This document shows, piece by piece, positions 1 through 10,112 of a DNA stretch of 64,000 bases; position 1 is the first letter of the stretch, and every line of letters begins with the position of its first letter. The notes under the pieces are model-generated. The model saw nothing but the letters and a program-made list of their open reading frames with translations. It was not told the DNA's origin and ran no database searches. The position numbers and the translations under genes were made by a program. Where the stretch lies: the NCBI RefSeq assembly GCF_000626675.1, contig NZ_CP006842.1, positions 2,666,001 through 2,730,000 of the forward strand. Reading direction: 5' to 3'. The stretch comes from Corynebacterium glyciniphilum AJ 3170 (GTDB lineage Bacteria; Actinomycetota; Actinomycetes; Mycobacteriales; Mycobacteriaceae).

Positions 1-1118
1 TGAACCAGATGCTCGCGGAGCGCAATACTCCCCCGACCGTCTCCTTCGACCCGTCGACGCAGCTCGCAGCACTGCCCTATTCCTCCGGCACCACCGGTCT
101 GCCCAAGGGAGTTCGTCTGACCCACCGCAACCTGGTGGCCAATATGGCCCAGGTCGAGAGCTCCGGCCCGGTGACCCGCGACGACGTGGTCTTCGGTGTG
201 CTGCCTTTCTTCCATATCTACGGACTCTCCACCCTGGCCAATCTGGTGGTGCGGCTGCGGGCGCGGCTGCTCACCGTCCCCCGCTTCGAGCTGAACACCT
301 TCCTGCGCAATCATCAGAAGCACGGGGTGACCTTCACGTTCATCGCGCCTCCGGTCGCGCTGGCTCTGGCCAAACACCCGGAGGTCGACAACTACGATCT
401 CTCCGCACTCCGAGGGGTCTTGTCTGGTGCCGCCAGCCTGGACGAGGAACTCGCCACCGCCGTCGAGAAGCGTCTCGGCATCAACGTCTACCAGGGCTAC
501 GGTCTCACGGAGACCAGCCCCGTGACCCATGTGAACCTCGACAGGAATCTCTCCCTCGGGTCCGTCGGTCGACCGGTGGCCAACACCGAGCACAAACTGA
601 TCGACCCCGACTCAGGCAGCGAGATCCCCGTCCCGAGCGATGCTGGAGCACTGAGTGACGCCGGTGAACTGTGGGTCCGTGGCCCCCAGGTCATGGACGG
701 GTACCTCAATAACCCGGAGGCCACCGCCGAGGCTCTGCCCGGTGACGGCTGGCTGCGTACCGGCGACCTCGCCCGTCAGGGGTCCGTCGGCGAAGTGTTT
801 ATCGTCGACCGTCTCAAGGAGCTGATCAAGTACAAGGGTTACCAGGTCCCGCCCGCCGAGCTTGAGGCCCTGCTGCTCACACACGACGCCGTCGCCGATG
901 CGGCGGTGGTCGGGGTCGCCAATGACGACGGAGAGGAGATCCCGAAGGCTTTCGTCGTCGCCCGCGACAAGGACGCCGCTGGAGACGCCCTCAGCGACAC
1001 ACTGATCGCCTTCGTCGCCGAGCACGTGGAGCCCTACAAGAAGGTCCGGGCTCTCGAGTTCATCGAGGAGATCCCGAAGTCCGCGACCGGCAAGGTACTG
1101 CGTCGCTCGCTCCTCTGA
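1..1118 (+). CDS. Acyl-CoA ligase, 4-coumarate-CoA ligase-like (5' truncated by window)
   Basis: This is the C-terminal two thirds or so of an adenylate-forming ligase, which activates a carboxylate as acyl-AMP and transfers it to CoA. The reading frame is open at the window edge (frame from base 3), so the real start lies upstream. Visible motifs, in order, are the P-loop-like YSSGTTGLPKGVRLTHRN near the left end, the GYGLTETSPVTH adenine-binding segment, the C-terminal domain hinge KELIKYKGYQVPPAELE, and the catalytic lysine segment KSATGKVLRRSLL at the very end. The hinge and lysine motifs are of the 4CL/aryl-CoA-ligase type, but the substrate cannot be read from the sequence. The gene converges on the Pth2-like gene 24 bp downstream, with no clear terminator hairpin between them. 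Confidence 0.85.
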   Translation, partial: NQMLAERNTPPTVSFDPSTQLAALPYSSGTTGLPKGVRLTHRNLVANMAQVESSGPVTRDDVVFGVLPFFHIYGLSTLANLVVRLRARLLTVPRFELNTFLRNHQKHGVTFTFIAPPVALALAKHPEVDNYDLSALRGVLSGAASLDEELATAVEKRLGINVYQGYGLTETSPVTHVNLDRNLSLGSVGRPVANTEHKLIDPDSGSEIPVPSDAGALSDAGELWVRGPQVMDGYLNNPEATAEALPGDGWLRTGDLARQGSVGEVFIVDRLKELIKYKGYQVPPAELEALLLTHDAVADAAVVGVANDDGEEIPKAFVVARDKDAAGDALSDTLIAFVAEHVEPYKKVRALEFIEEIPKSATGKVLRRSLL

Positions 1119-1142
1119 GCCGGGTGCACCGCGGGCCGTCGC

Positions 1143-1979
1143 TCAGCCCCGGTCGAGTGACACCACGGTGACGGCGCCCGGGGCGACCTCGGTATAGCCC
1201 GCGTCATGCACGACGGCCGCACTGTCCCTGTGACCCCTGTGAGCAACGCGGCCGCCTGCACCGTCGCGCTCTCGCTGCTCAGCAGCAGCGCGACGGTCCG
1301 CGAAACGCTGCGCATCCACCTCACAGACATGCAGTGGGAATCCAGCCGCGCGCCATTCTCGGGCACGGTCCCGGTCCATGGCTGCGGCCAGCAGCATCGA
1401 ACCGTGGGCGACCTGTGCCGCGGCCTTGCCCACGCTCATCCCCAGAGACGCGTCCACGTAGATCACCGGATGCTCATCACCTGCTGTCACGCTCTCGGCG
1501 TCGGCAGGAAGCGGCAGATCCACCCCCTCAATCTGGAGGCGGTTGATTGCTGCCGGGGTCTCCGTCACCGGGCACGGAGCGAAAGCACGTACCGACGCCG
1601 TGCCGACCGTGGCCGTCACCCCGGGCAGTGACTGCACATCCGACCACTTCTTGTTCCTGGCACGGCGTGCGACCTTCCGGATCCTGGCGCCGTACCACCG
1701 CATCAACGCGGAGGCGACCGCAGCCTCCTCCGGTTCGCTCTCTGGCCCCGGTCCCGTGCCAGACTCCGCACGCAGTTCAACTCCGGCGCGGTCGTCCAGG
1801 CACAGCGATACACAGGCGACAGCCGCCGCCTCCAACACATCTCGTCGGAGAGGACGGGGGTCGTGCGGAAGGTGCAGAACCAACGGCATCGCCTGGACGC
1901 TCATCGGATCATCCGGGTTCTCACCGTCCCGCTCCTCAAGGACGGTCCGCAGACGGTCATGGGCACGTTCGTAGGACAC
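1143..1979 (-). CDS. Pth2-like peptidyl-tRNA hydrolase domain protein
   Basis: This 278-aa protein follows serB directly: its GTG start abuts the serB TGA in the string TGAGTG, so the two are probably translated as a unit. The only recognisable domain is C-terminal, from about residue 168. It carries VIYVDASLGMSVGKAAAQVAHGS, matching the archaeal/eukaryal Pth2 signature (a hydrophobic strand, then GK-AAQ-AH-S). Pth2 enzymes release amino acids or peptides from tRNA. The N-terminal 160 residues contain a basic patch (RKVARRARNKKW) and resemble nothing I recognise. Family membership comes from the motif, and the activity is inferred. The usual bacterial Pth1 is a different fold and is not in this window. 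Confidence 0.6.
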   Translation of the reverse strand: MSYERAHDRLRTVLEERDGENPDDPMSVQAMPLVLHLPHDPRPLRRDVLEAAAVACVSLCLDDRAGVELRAESGTGPGPESEPEEAAVASALMRWYGARIRKVARRARNKKWSDVQSLPGVTATVGTASVRAFAPCPVTETPAAINRLQIEGVDLPLPADAESVTAGDEHPVIYVDASLGMSVGKAAAQVAHGSMLLAAAMDRDRAREWRAAGFPLHVCEVDAQRFADRRAAAEQRERDGAGGRVAHRGHRDSAAVVHDAGYTEVAPGAVTVVSLDRG

Positions 1980-3260
1980 TCAACGCTCCAGCGGGACACG
2001 GCGGTAGCTACCGTCCTCGAGGTCTGCGGCGTCGATCTCCTCCCGGTCGATACCGAGCATGAAGAGAACTTCGTCGAGGAACGGATGATTGACCGTGGCA
2101 TCGGCAACCTCGCGCAGAGCTGGTTTCGCGTTGAAGGCGATGCCCAGGCCAGCCACAGACAGCATCGCGATGTCATTGGCACCGTCCCCCACTGCAACGG
2201 TCTGGTGCAGCGCGATGCCGTTGGACCAGGCGAACTCCTTGAGGCTCTCAGCCTTGACGTCCCGGTCGATGACCTGCCCGATGACACGGCCGGTCAGCTT
2301 CCCGTCCTCGATCTCCAGGGTGTTTGCACGGTAGAAGTCGAGGCCAAGTTCCCGCGCGAGCGGTTCAAGGACCTGCACGAATCCGCCGGAGACCGCTCCG
2401 GTTCGGAACCCGAGACGTTTGAGTGTGCGAATCGTGGTCCGCGCCCCCGGCGTGAGTTGGATCATGCGGGAGACGTCGTCGATGACAGATGCGTCCAGCC
2501 CCTGCAACGCCTTGACCCGTTCATGAAGGGATTCGGAGAAATCGAGCTCGCCGCGCATGGCGCGCTCCGTGACTTCTGCGACTTCCGCCTCGCGACCGGC
2601 GTGGGCCGCGAGCATCTCGATGACTTCCTGCTGAATCAGCGTGGAATCGACGTCAAAACAAATCAGGCGAGGCGCACGACGGGTCAGCCCGGCTCGCTGG
2701 ATGGCGATGTCTACGCCGGTGGCGTGGGACACGGTGGCGAGCGCCTGTCGCAGGGCGGCACTCCCCCCCGGGGTGGGATCTGCTGCGGTGACCTTGAGCT
2801 CGAGACCGGTGACCGGGTAGTCGGCGATACCGCGGATGCGGTCGATGTTCGCGCCATGGTCCACGAGTGTCTGGCCGATCGCGGAAATGTGCTCGGCGGT
2901 GACCGGGTTTCCGAGGACGATGACAGCGTGCGTGGAGCGTGCGCGACTTCCTTCGAGTTCGTCGTCAACGTCGAGGGTGACGGTCATCTCGCGGCCGGAG
3001 AGTTCATCGGTCAGCGCCTGACGCATCGCCTCGGTACTGCCGGCGACGACGCCGATGTACGCGGCGAGGTTGAGCGTGCCTCGGAAGTTTGCCTGTTCAA
3101 CATCCAGGAGCTGGACTCCGTGGTCGGCGAGGATGCGGAAGAAATCCGCGGAGACTCCGGGGGCGTCCGGACCGGTGACGGTGACAACGCCGGGGGAAAG
3201 TCCGGGGGCGAGGCTGACGGTGAGGTGACGGGAGGAATTCGGCTGGTCCACGGAACTCAT
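1980..3260 (-). CDS. serB: Phosphoserine phosphatase SerB
   Basis: SerB dephosphorylates phosphoserine in the last step of L-serine synthesis. The 426-aa protein has an N-terminal ACT-type region (residues about 10-180, beginning VTVTGPDAPGVSADFFRIL), the usual amino-acid-sensing extension in actinomycetes. A HAD phosphatase domain follows: motif I FDVDSTLIQQE with the nucleophilic Asp, motif II TGAVSGGF, and motif III/IV VGDGANDIAML. I chose the ATG at 3260 (MSSVDQPN). The longer frame from 3296 would run through the hairpin that probably ends ctaD. The position beside ctaD and nrdF matches the order I recall from other corynebacteria. The downstream Pth2-like gene is directly coupled. Confidence 0.93.
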   Translation of the reverse strand: MSSVDQPNSSRHLTVSLAPGLSPGVVTVTGPDAPGVSADFFRILADHGVQLLDVEQANFRGTLNLAAYIGVVAGSTEAMRQALTDELSGREMTVTLDVDDELEGSRARSTHAVIVLGNPVTAEHISAIGQTLVDHGANIDRIRGIADYPVTGLELKVTAADPTPGGSAALRQALATVSHATGVDIAIQRAGLTRRAPRLICFDVDSTLIQQEVIEMLAAHAGREAEVAEVTERAMRGELDFSESLHERVKALQGLDASVIDDVSRMIQLTPGARTTIRTLKRLGFRTGAVSGGFVQVLEPLARELGLDFYRANTLEIEDGKLTGRVIGQVIDRDVKAESLKEFAWSNGIALHQTVAVGDGANDIAMLSVAGLGIAFNAKPALREVADATVNHPFLDEVLFMLGIDREEIDAADLEDGSYRRVPLER

Positions 3261-3290
3261 TGTCTCATGGACGGGCGCAGACGAGAACAG

Positions 3291-3316
3291 CCGCACCCCG
3301 CGTAGTTGGGGTGCGG
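3291..3316 (-). terminator. Hairpin between ctaD and serB
   Basis: A perfect 9-bp inverted repeat (CCGCACCCC / GGGGTGCGG) with an 8-nt loop lies 20 bp past the ctaD stop and 30 bp before the serB start. No U-tract follows on the minus strand, so it is a U-less terminator or attenuating hairpin candidate for ctaD. Confidence 0.5.
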
Positions 3317-3336
3317 CTGTGACGACGGGAGAACGT

Positions 3337-5037
3337 CTAGAAGTGGCGTCCGACGTGGGCTTCCTCGCGGGCGGTCTTCACCATGTGCGGGTGATGCAGC
3401 TCGAAGGCGGGACGCTCCGAACGGATCTTCGGCATCGACGTGAAATTGTGCCGCGGCGGCGGACAGGACGTCGCCCACTCCAGCGAATTACCGTAGCCCC
3501 ACGGATCATCCACGGTGACGACCTCACCGTAACGCCAGGACTTGAACACGTTCCAGACGAACGGCAACACCGAGATACCCAGAATCAGCGCGCCGATGGT
3601 GGAGATCTGGTTCAACAGGGTGAACCCGTCGGAATCCAGGTAGTCAGCGTAACGACGCGGCATGCCCATGTTGCCCAGCCAGTGCTGCACCAGGAAGGTG
3701 GTGTGGAACCCGATGAAGGTCAGCCAGAAGTGGATCTTGCCCAACTTCTCGTCCAGCATGCGACCGGTGATCTTCGGAAACCAGAAGTACACGCCAGCGA
3801 AGGAACCGAAGGCAACCGTTCCGTAGAGCACGTAGTGGAAGTGCGCGACCACGAAGTAGGTGTCCGACAGGTGGAAGTCCAGCGCCGGCGACGCCAACAT
3901 CACACCGGTGAGACCACCGAACAGGAACGTGGCGAAGAAACCGACCGCGAAGATCATCGGCGTCTCAAAGGTGATCCGGCCCTTCCACATCGTGCCCAGC
4001 CAGTTGAAGAACTTCATACCGGTCGGCACGGCAATCAGGAAGGTCATGAAACTGAAGAACGGCAGCAGCACCGCACCGGTGACGAACATGTGGTGCGCCC
4101 ACACCGCCAACGACAACGCCGCAATCGACAGGGTGGCGAACACCAGGCCGACATAGCCGAACATCGGTTTACGGGAGAACACCGGGAAGATCTCCGAGAC
4201 GATGCCGAAGAACGGCAGGGCCAGCACGTAGACCTCGGGGTGGCCGAAGAACCAGAACAGGTGCTGCCACAGGATCGCGCCACCGTTGGCCGAGTCGTAG
4301 ATGTGTCCACCCAGCAGGCGGTCGTAGAGCACACCGAGCGCCGCAGCGGTCAGCAACGGGAAAATCAGCAGCGCCAGCAGGGAGGTCACCAGGACGTTCC
4401 AGGTGAAGATCGGCATGCGGAACATCGTCATACCCGGTGCACGCAGGCACAGGATCGTGGTGATCATGTTGACGGCCGCGGCAATACTGCCGACGCCGCC
4501 GACGCCGACGCCGATGATCCACAGGTGCGAGCCCACGCCCGGGGAGTGGATGGCGTCGGCCAGGGGCATGTACATCGTCCAGCCGAAGTCCGCGGCACCA
4601 CCGGGGGTCAGGAAGCCGGTGAGCATGATGATGCCGCCCCAGGTGGTCAGCCAGAAGCCGAAGGCGTTGAGCCGGGGGAAGGCGACGTCTGGCGCGCCGA
4701 TCTGCAGAGGCATGATGTAGTTCGCAAAACCCCAGACAATCGGGGTACCGAACAGCAGCAGCATGATGGTGCCGTGCATGGTGAACAGCTGGTTGAACTG
4801 CTCATTGGACAGGAACTGCAGACCCGGGTGGAAGAGCTCCACGCGGATCAGCAGCGCCATGAGACCACCGATGCCGAAGAAGATGAAGGCAGTGATGATG
4901 TACATGATGCCGAGCTGTTTGTGGTCAGTCGTGGTCAGCAGTGTCCACGCATGACCACCCTTCTTCGACTTACCACCTTGAGGAGCAGGCCGAGCTGGGG
5001 AGACCGGTTGGTCTTCCCTGGGCGCTACTGCGGTCAT
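3337..5037 (-). CDS. ctaD: Cytochrome c oxidase aa3 subunit I
   Basis: CtaD is the catalytic membrane subunit of the aa3 terminal oxidase, carrying low-spin heme a and the heme a3-CuB centre and reducing O2 with cytochrome c electrons. The 566-aa length and twelve or so hydrophobic segments fit the family. Visible signatures are [13 protein letters not shown] (heme a ligand region), [19 protein letters not shown] (the CuB His and the cross-linked His-Tyr pair), and [16 protein letters not shown] (the heme ligand histidines). The basic, proline-rich cytoplasmic N-terminus and the C-terminal tail are typical of actinobacteria. As in C. glutamicum, ctaD stands alone, away from ctaCFE and qcr. 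The start is the ATG at 5037, with an AGGAGGAT ribosome site just before it. Confidence 0.97.
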   Translation of the reverse strand: MTAVAPREDQPVSPARPAPQGGKSKKGGHAWTLLTTTDHKQLGIMYIITAFIFFGIGGLMALLIRVELFHPGLQFLSNEQFNQLFTMHGTIMLLLFGTPIVWGFANYIMPLQIGAPDVAFPRLNAFGFWLTTWGGIIMLTGFLTPGGAADFGWTMYMPLADAIHSPGVGSHLWIIGVGVGGVGSIAAAVNMITTILCLRAPGMTMFRMPIFTWNVLVTSLLALLIFPLLTAAALGVLYDRLLGGHIYDSANGGAILWQHLFWFFGHPEVYVLALPFFGIVSEIFPVFSRKPMFGYVGLVFATLSIAALSLAVWAHHMFVTGAVLLPFFSFMTFLIAVPTGMKFFNWLGTMWKGRITFETPMIFAVGFFATFLFGGLTGVMLASPALDFHLSDTYFVVAHFHYVLYGTVAFGSFAGVYFWFPKITGRMLDEKLGKIHFWLTFIGFHTTFLVQHWLGNMGMPRRYADYLDSDGFTLLNQISTIGALILGISVLPFVWNVFKSWRYGEVVTVDDPWGYGNSLEWATSCPPPRHNFTSMPKIRSERPAFELHHPHMVKTAREEAHVGRHF

Positions 5038-5365
5038 TCAATCCTCCTGACTACGCGGTGCCGTTCGTCGGGACGGCACCCAATGAATGAGCTGCACAGC
5101 GGGCACCCGGTGGCGTTGAACGTCACCCGTCACGGGGCCACCCGCGCAGACTGGGACCAATACTAATCGGTTGGAGCCGGCTTTAATAGCCGGAGCCCCC
5201 CATCGCCCCCTTGTTGACGCGATCGGGGGTGCACTACTCTGCCCACTGCCCCGACACCCGGCACACCGGCGCCCGGTTCCCCTCGCGGGGAGCGGAGGCG
5301 GATGCCGTGGACACAGGAGCAACAGCCAGTGAAAACAGTGGCATATCGGACGCCGCCTGAAGACT
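5038..5365 (-). promoter_or_regulatory. ctaD upstream region with AACCGATTAGTA motif and small hairpin
   Basis: This 328-bp intergenic region separates the ctaD start from the nrdF stop. On the minus strand at 5174-5161 it carries CCAACCGATTAGTA, whose 12-nt core AACCGATTAGTA recurs upstream of ftn (6766-6777). Its TAGTAT portion could be a -10 element for ctaD. A 6-bp stem (CCGGCT/AGCCGG, 5-nt loop) sits at 5177-5193, on the upstream side of the motif. No open frame here looks coding. Confidence 0.4.
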
Positions 5366-6720
<1,355 letters not shown>

Positions 6721-6724
6721 CACA

Positions 6725-6777
6725 TATAATCGGTTGGTTAGCCTGAACTGGCTAGAGAAAGGTTAAACCGATTAGTA
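6725..6777 (+). promoter_or_regulatory. ftn promoter with DtxR-like iron box and 9-bp inverted repeat
   Basis: A consensus -10 TATAAT lies at 6725-6730, with CAGACA at 6701-6706 as a possible -35 (18-bp spacing). Immediately downstream, 6733-6751 reads GTTGGTTAGCCTGAACTGG. It matches 13 of 19 positions of the DtxR/IdeR box, including the uninterrupted core GGTTAGCCT. Around it is a perfect 9-bp inverted repeat, TAATCGGTT (6727-6735) and AACCGATTA (6766-6774). A box overlapping the start region suggests repression by iron-loaded DtxR, although in C. glutamicum DtxR is reported to activate ftn, so the sign of control is open. Confidence 0.65.
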
Positions 6778-6788
6778 CCGTTTCAGCC

Positions 6789-7286
6789 ATGAGCATCAAC
6801 GAGAAGTTCCAGGAAGCCGTCAACAAGCAGGTCGTCGCCGAGCACCAGGCCGCCCTCATCTACACCCAACTGTCCTACGAGATGGACCGTCTCTCCTTCC
6901 TCGGCATGCGCGACTGGTTCCGCGCCCAGGCAGCCGAAGAGCGTGAGCATGCCGCCAAGTTCGCCGAGCACCTCCTCGACCGCGAGGCTCGCATCGACCT
7001 CACCGACATCGAGCTGCCGTCCCTGAAGGTCGCCACTCCGCTGGATGCCTTCGAGGCTGCGCTGGCCCACGAGCAGAAGGTCTCCGAGATGATCCGTAAC
7101 CTCGCCCGCACCGCGGACGAGACCGGTGACATCGACTCCCGCCAGCTGATCAATTTCTTCCTGGCTGAGCAGATCGAGGAAGAGTCCTCCGTCAACGACA
7201 TCATCGACTGGATCAAGACCGTCGGCAACGACGGCTCCGGGCTGCTGCGCATCGATGCCAAGCTCGGCGGTCGCGACGGAGAATAG
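6789..7286 (+). CDS. ftn: Ferritin
   Basis: Ferritin oxidises Fe(II) and stores it as a mineral inside a 24-subunit cytoplasmic shell. The 165-aa protein is a normal non-heme bacterial ferritin. It has the helix A segment EHQAALIYTQLSYEMD, the ferroxidase helix EEREHAAKFAEHLLDR with its ExxH pair, and a later FFLAEQIEEESSVNDII glutamate cluster. The start is ATG 6789, close behind the DtxR-like box. It sits between nrdF and nrdE, which links iron storage with the metal-dependent reductase. The gene ends before an unusually long perfect inverted repeat shared with the convergent nrdE. Confidence 0.96.
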   Translation: MSINEKFQEAVNKQVVAEHQAALIYTQLSYEMDRLSFLGMRDWFRAQAAEEREHAAKFAEHLLDREARIDLTDIELPSLKVATPLDAFEAALAHEQKVSEMIRNLARTADETGDIDSRQLINFFLAEQIEEESSVNDIIDWIKTVGNDGSGLLRIDAKLGGRDGE

Positions 7287-7315
7287 TCTCTCCCGCGTTA
7301 CCTGCTGGCCCACCT

Positions 7316-7372
7316 GACACGGACACCCTGGGTCGGCTCTGAACTTCAGAGCCGACCCAGGGTGTCCGTGTC
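7316..7372. terminator. Perfect 28-bp inverted repeat, bidirectional terminator of ftn and nrdE
   Basis: Two perfectly complementary 28-nt arms (7316-7343 and 7345-7372) are separated by a single base at 7344. The repeat sits midway between the convergent stops of ftn (7286) and nrdE (7407). Neither side has a U-tract. Position and symmetry argue for a two-way terminator. Confidence 0.75.
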
Positions 7373-7406
7373 GCACCGGCCGATACGACCCGTCGGGCCG
7401 TGGATG

Positions 7407-9566
7407 CTAGAGCATGCAGCTCACGCAGCCTTCGACCTCGGTGCCTGCCATGGCAGTCTGGCGCAGTCGAATGTAGTACAGGGTCTTGATGCCCTTGCGC
7501 CAGGCGTAGATCTGGGCCTTATTAATGTCACGCGTCGTCACCGAGTCCTTGAAGAACAACGTCAACGACAGCCCCTGGTCCACGTACTTCGTGGCCACAG
7601 CGTAGGTGTCGATGATCTTCTCGTAGCCGATCTCGTAGGCGTCCTCGAAGTACTCGAGGTTGTCGTTGTCCATGTGGGGCGCCGGGTAGTAGACCCGGCC
7701 GATCTTGCCCTCCTTGCGGATCTCGATCTTCGACGCGATCGGGTGGATCGACGACGTGGAGTTGTTGATGTAGGAGATCGATCCCGTCGGCGGCACAGCC
7801 TGCAGGTTCCGGTTGTACAGTCCGTCTGCCATCACCGCTGCCTTCAGTTCAGCCCAGTCCTCGCTGGTGGGGACGTGGATCGAGGATCCCTCGATGATGG
7901 CCGCGACCTTCTCGGTGCGAGGCTGGAAGGCCGCCGGGTCGTACGCGTCGAAGAACGCGCCGGAGGCGTAGTCGGAGTTCTCGAAGTTTCGGAACTTCGT
8001 CCCACGCTCACGGGCGATGGCATTGGACGCCTTGAGGCACTCGTACATCACCGCGGCGAAGTAGACGTTGGTGAAGTCCAGTCCTTCGTCTGACCCGTAG
8101 TGGATGTGCTCGCGCCCGAGGAATCCGTGCAGGTTCATCTGTCCCAGCCCGATGGCATGGGAACCGTCATTGCCCTCCCGGATCGACGGCACCGAATCGA
8201 TGGCGGTCTGGTTGGAGACCGCGGTGAGACCACGGATGGCAGTCGCGATAGTCCGGGAGAAGTCCTCGGAATCCACCGCAGCGGCAATGTTCAACGACCC
8301 CAGGTTGCAGGAGATGTCCTCGCCAACGTGGGAGTAGGTCAGATCATCGTTGAACTCGCTGGGGGTGGAGACCTGGAGAATCTCCGAACACAGGTTGGAG
8401 TGCGTGATGCGCCCCTCGATCGGGTTCGCCTTGTTCACGGTGTCCTCGAACATGATGTACGGGTAACCGGACTCGAACTGGATCTCGGCGAGGGTCTGGA
8501 AGAACTGGCGGGCGTTGATCTTCTTCTTGCGGATCCGCGGATCCTCGACCATCTCCTCGTAGTGCTCAGTCACGGAGATATCAGCGAAGGGGCGCCCGTA
8601 GATGCGTTCCACGTCGTACGGGGAGAACAGGTACATGTCGTCATTACGCTTGGCGAGCTCGAAGGTGATGTCCGGGATGACGACACCCAACGACAGCGTC
8701 TTGATCCGGATCTTCTCGTCGGCGTTCTCACGCTTGGTGTCAAGGAACTTCATGATGTCCGGGTGGTGGGCGTTCAGGTACACCGCACCTGCCCCTTGAC
8801 GCGCACCGAGTTGGTTGGCGTACGAGAAGGAGTCTTCGAGCAGCTTCATCACGGGGATCACACCGGACGACTGGTTCTCGATGTGCTTAATCGGTGCCCC
8901 GGTCTCACGCAGGTTGCTCAGCAGCAGCGCCACACCGCCGCCACGCTTGGACAACTGCAGCGCGGAATTGATGGAACGACCAATGGACTCCATGTTGTCC
9001 TCGATGCGCAACAGGAAGCACGACACCGGCTCGCCTCGTTGCGCCTTGCCGATGTTCAGGAAGGTCGGCGTCGCCGGCTGGAACCGGCCGCCGATGATCT
9101 CGTCAACGAGATGACCGGCCAGCTCGATGTCGCCGTCTGCCAGGCCCAGTGCGACCATGCACACCCGGTCCTCGTAGCGCTCAAGGTACCGACGTCCGTC
9201 GAAGGTCTTCAGCGTGTAGGACGTGTAGTACTTGAAAGCGCCGAGGAAGGTCTTGAAGCGGAACTTGTGAGAGTATGCGCGCTTGAACAGCGCCTTAATG
9301 TCGGCGAACTCGTACTTGCCGAGCACCTCCGGGTCGTAGTACTTGTTGTCGACCAGGTAGCCGATCTTCTCTTCCAGGTCGTGGAAGTAGACGGTGTTCT
9401 GGTTGACGTGCTGCAGGAAGTACTGGTTGGCAGCTTCACGGTCCTTGTCGAACTGGATCTGACCGTCGGCATCGTACAGATTGAGCAGTGCGTTGAGCTG
9501 GTGATAGTCCAGCTGATCGGCCTGCTGGACCGGCTCTGCGACGGTCTTCCCGAGATCGGTGGTCAT
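7407..9566 (-). CDS. nrdE: Class Ib ribonucleotide reductase, large (alpha) subunit
   Basis: NrdE reduces ribonucleoside diphosphates to deoxy forms, using the NrdF radical and electrons from NrdH. The 719-aa length is normal. Visible features are the substrate-site cysteine in [10 protein letters not shown], the SNLCSEILQ block, [12 protein letters not shown], and the C-terminal redox pair in EGCVSCML. That pair is reduced by NrdH. The start is ATG 9566 behind a GGGGAG site. It is downstream of nrdI in the same direction with a 77-bp gap that contains a TGTC repeat tract. Confidence 0.97.
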   Translation of the reverse strand: MTTDLGKTVAEPVQQADQLDYHQLNALLNLYDADGQIQFDKDREAANQYFLQHVNQNTVYFHDLEEKIGYLVDNKYYDPEVLGKYEFADIKALFKRAYSHKFRFKTFLGAFKYYTSYTLKTFDGRRYLERYEDRVCMVALGLADGDIELAGHLVDEIIGGRFQPATPTFLNIGKAQRGEPVSCFLLRIEDNMESIGRSINSALQLSKRGGGVALLLSNLRETGAPIKHIENQSSGVIPVMKLLEDSFSYANQLGARQGAGAVYLNAHHPDIMKFLDTKRENADEKIRIKTLSLGVVIPDITFELAKRNDDMYLFSPYDVERIYGRPFADISVTEHYEEMVEDPRIRKKKINARQFFQTLAEIQFESGYPYIMFEDTVNKANPIEGRITHSNLCSEILQVSTPSEFNDDLTYSHVGEDISCNLGSLNIAAAVDSEDFSRTIATAIRGLTAVSNQTAIDSVPSIREGNDGSHAIGLGQMNLHGFLGREHIHYGSDEGLDFTNVYFAAVMYECLKASNAIARERGTKFRNFENSDYASGAFFDAYDPAAFQPRTEKVAAIIEGSSIHVPTSEDWAELKAAVMADGLYNRNLQAVPPTGSISYINNSTSSIHPIASKIEIRKEGKIGRVYYPAPHMDNDNLEYFEDAYEIGYEKIIDTYAVATKYVDQGLSLTLFFKDSVTTRDINKAQIYAWRKGIKTLYYIRLRQTAMAGTEVEGCVSCML

Positions 9567-9593
9567 GGCTCTCCCCGTTGTGAAAAAGATGGT

Positions 9594-9624
9594 GTGTCTG
9601 TCTGTCTGTGTCTGTCTATGTCTA
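9594..9624. repeat. TGTC-rich short tandem repeat between nrdI and nrdE
   Basis: About 31 bp are made of imperfect TGTC units (TGTCTGTCTGTCTGTG, then TCTGTCTATGTCT). The tract lies in the 77-bp nrdI-nrdE spacer, upstream of the nrdE ribosome site. It could vary in length by slippage, but a single sequence cannot show this. Confidence 0.6.
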
Positions 9625-9643
9625 CTGGAGTCGTCGGCCTATG

Positions 9644-10087
9644 TCATGCCACGGCCTCCCAGCGGCCGTCCTGCCGGAGCGCATCCTCGAAGTCGGACAA
9701 TCCTTCGCAGACCCGGGCGACATCCGTCGGCGTCCCCATCAGTTCGAACCGGTAGAGATAAGGGACACCACACTTCTCGGCGATGACCTCACCTGCCCTG
9801 CAGAAGTCCTCACCGAAGTTCAGGTTGCCCGATGCGATGACTCCCCGGAGATGGGCACGGTTCGACGGATCATTGAGAAAGCGGATGACCTGCTTGGGAA
9901 CAGGCCGGGAGTTGTCGCCGGTGATAGATGCTCCCCCACCGTATGTCGGGCAGATCAGGACGAAAGGCTCGTCCACGGTCAGGGCGGGTTCTGTACGCCG
10001 CAGCGGGATCCTGGCTGCGGGCAAGCCCAGCTTACGGACGAAACGATCGGTGTTCCGGGTGGTGGAGGAAAAATAGACGATGAGCAT
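9644..10087 (-). CDS. nrdI: NrdI flavodoxin, reductase cofactor activator
   Basis: NrdI is a small flavodoxin that supplies the oxidant used to assemble the Mn-tyrosyl cofactor in NrdF. The 147-aa protein begins [16 protein letters not shown], the FMN phosphate loop. It continues with LICPTYGGG and the diagnostic [14 protein letters not shown] segment. The start is ATG 10087 with an AAAGGA site. In the usual corynebacterial operon nrdI follows nrdH. Here a transporter gene and a terminator intervene upstream, so nrdI and nrdE are likely read from the transporter's transcript or a local promoter. Confidence 0.95.
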   Translation of the reverse strand: MLIVYFSSTTRNTDRFVRKLGLPAARIPLRRTEPALTVDEPFVLICPTYGGGASITGDNSRPVPKQVIRFLNDPSNRAHLRGVIASGNLNFGEDFCRAGEVIAEKCGVPYLYRFELMGTPTDVARVCEGLSDFEDALRQDGRWEAVA

Positions 10088-10112
10088 GGGTGACTGTCCT
10101 TTCTATTTCTCT

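Noticed and set aside
1863..3305. 480-codon plus-strand open frame
   Set aside because: Antisense shadow of serB, whose ACT and HAD motifs are unmistakable on the minus strand.
3319..5166. 615-codon plus-strand open frame
   Set aside because: It is antisense to ctaD, is very rich in Arg, Gln, Glu and His, and has no membrane or domain pattern. It is a shadow of GC-rich codon use.
9594..9624. CRISPR-like repeat
   Set aside because: The 4-bp units have no spacers and no cas genes are near. It is a simple microsatellite.
8100..9755. 551-codon plus-strand open frame
   Set aside because: Antisense to nrdE with no recognisable domain.
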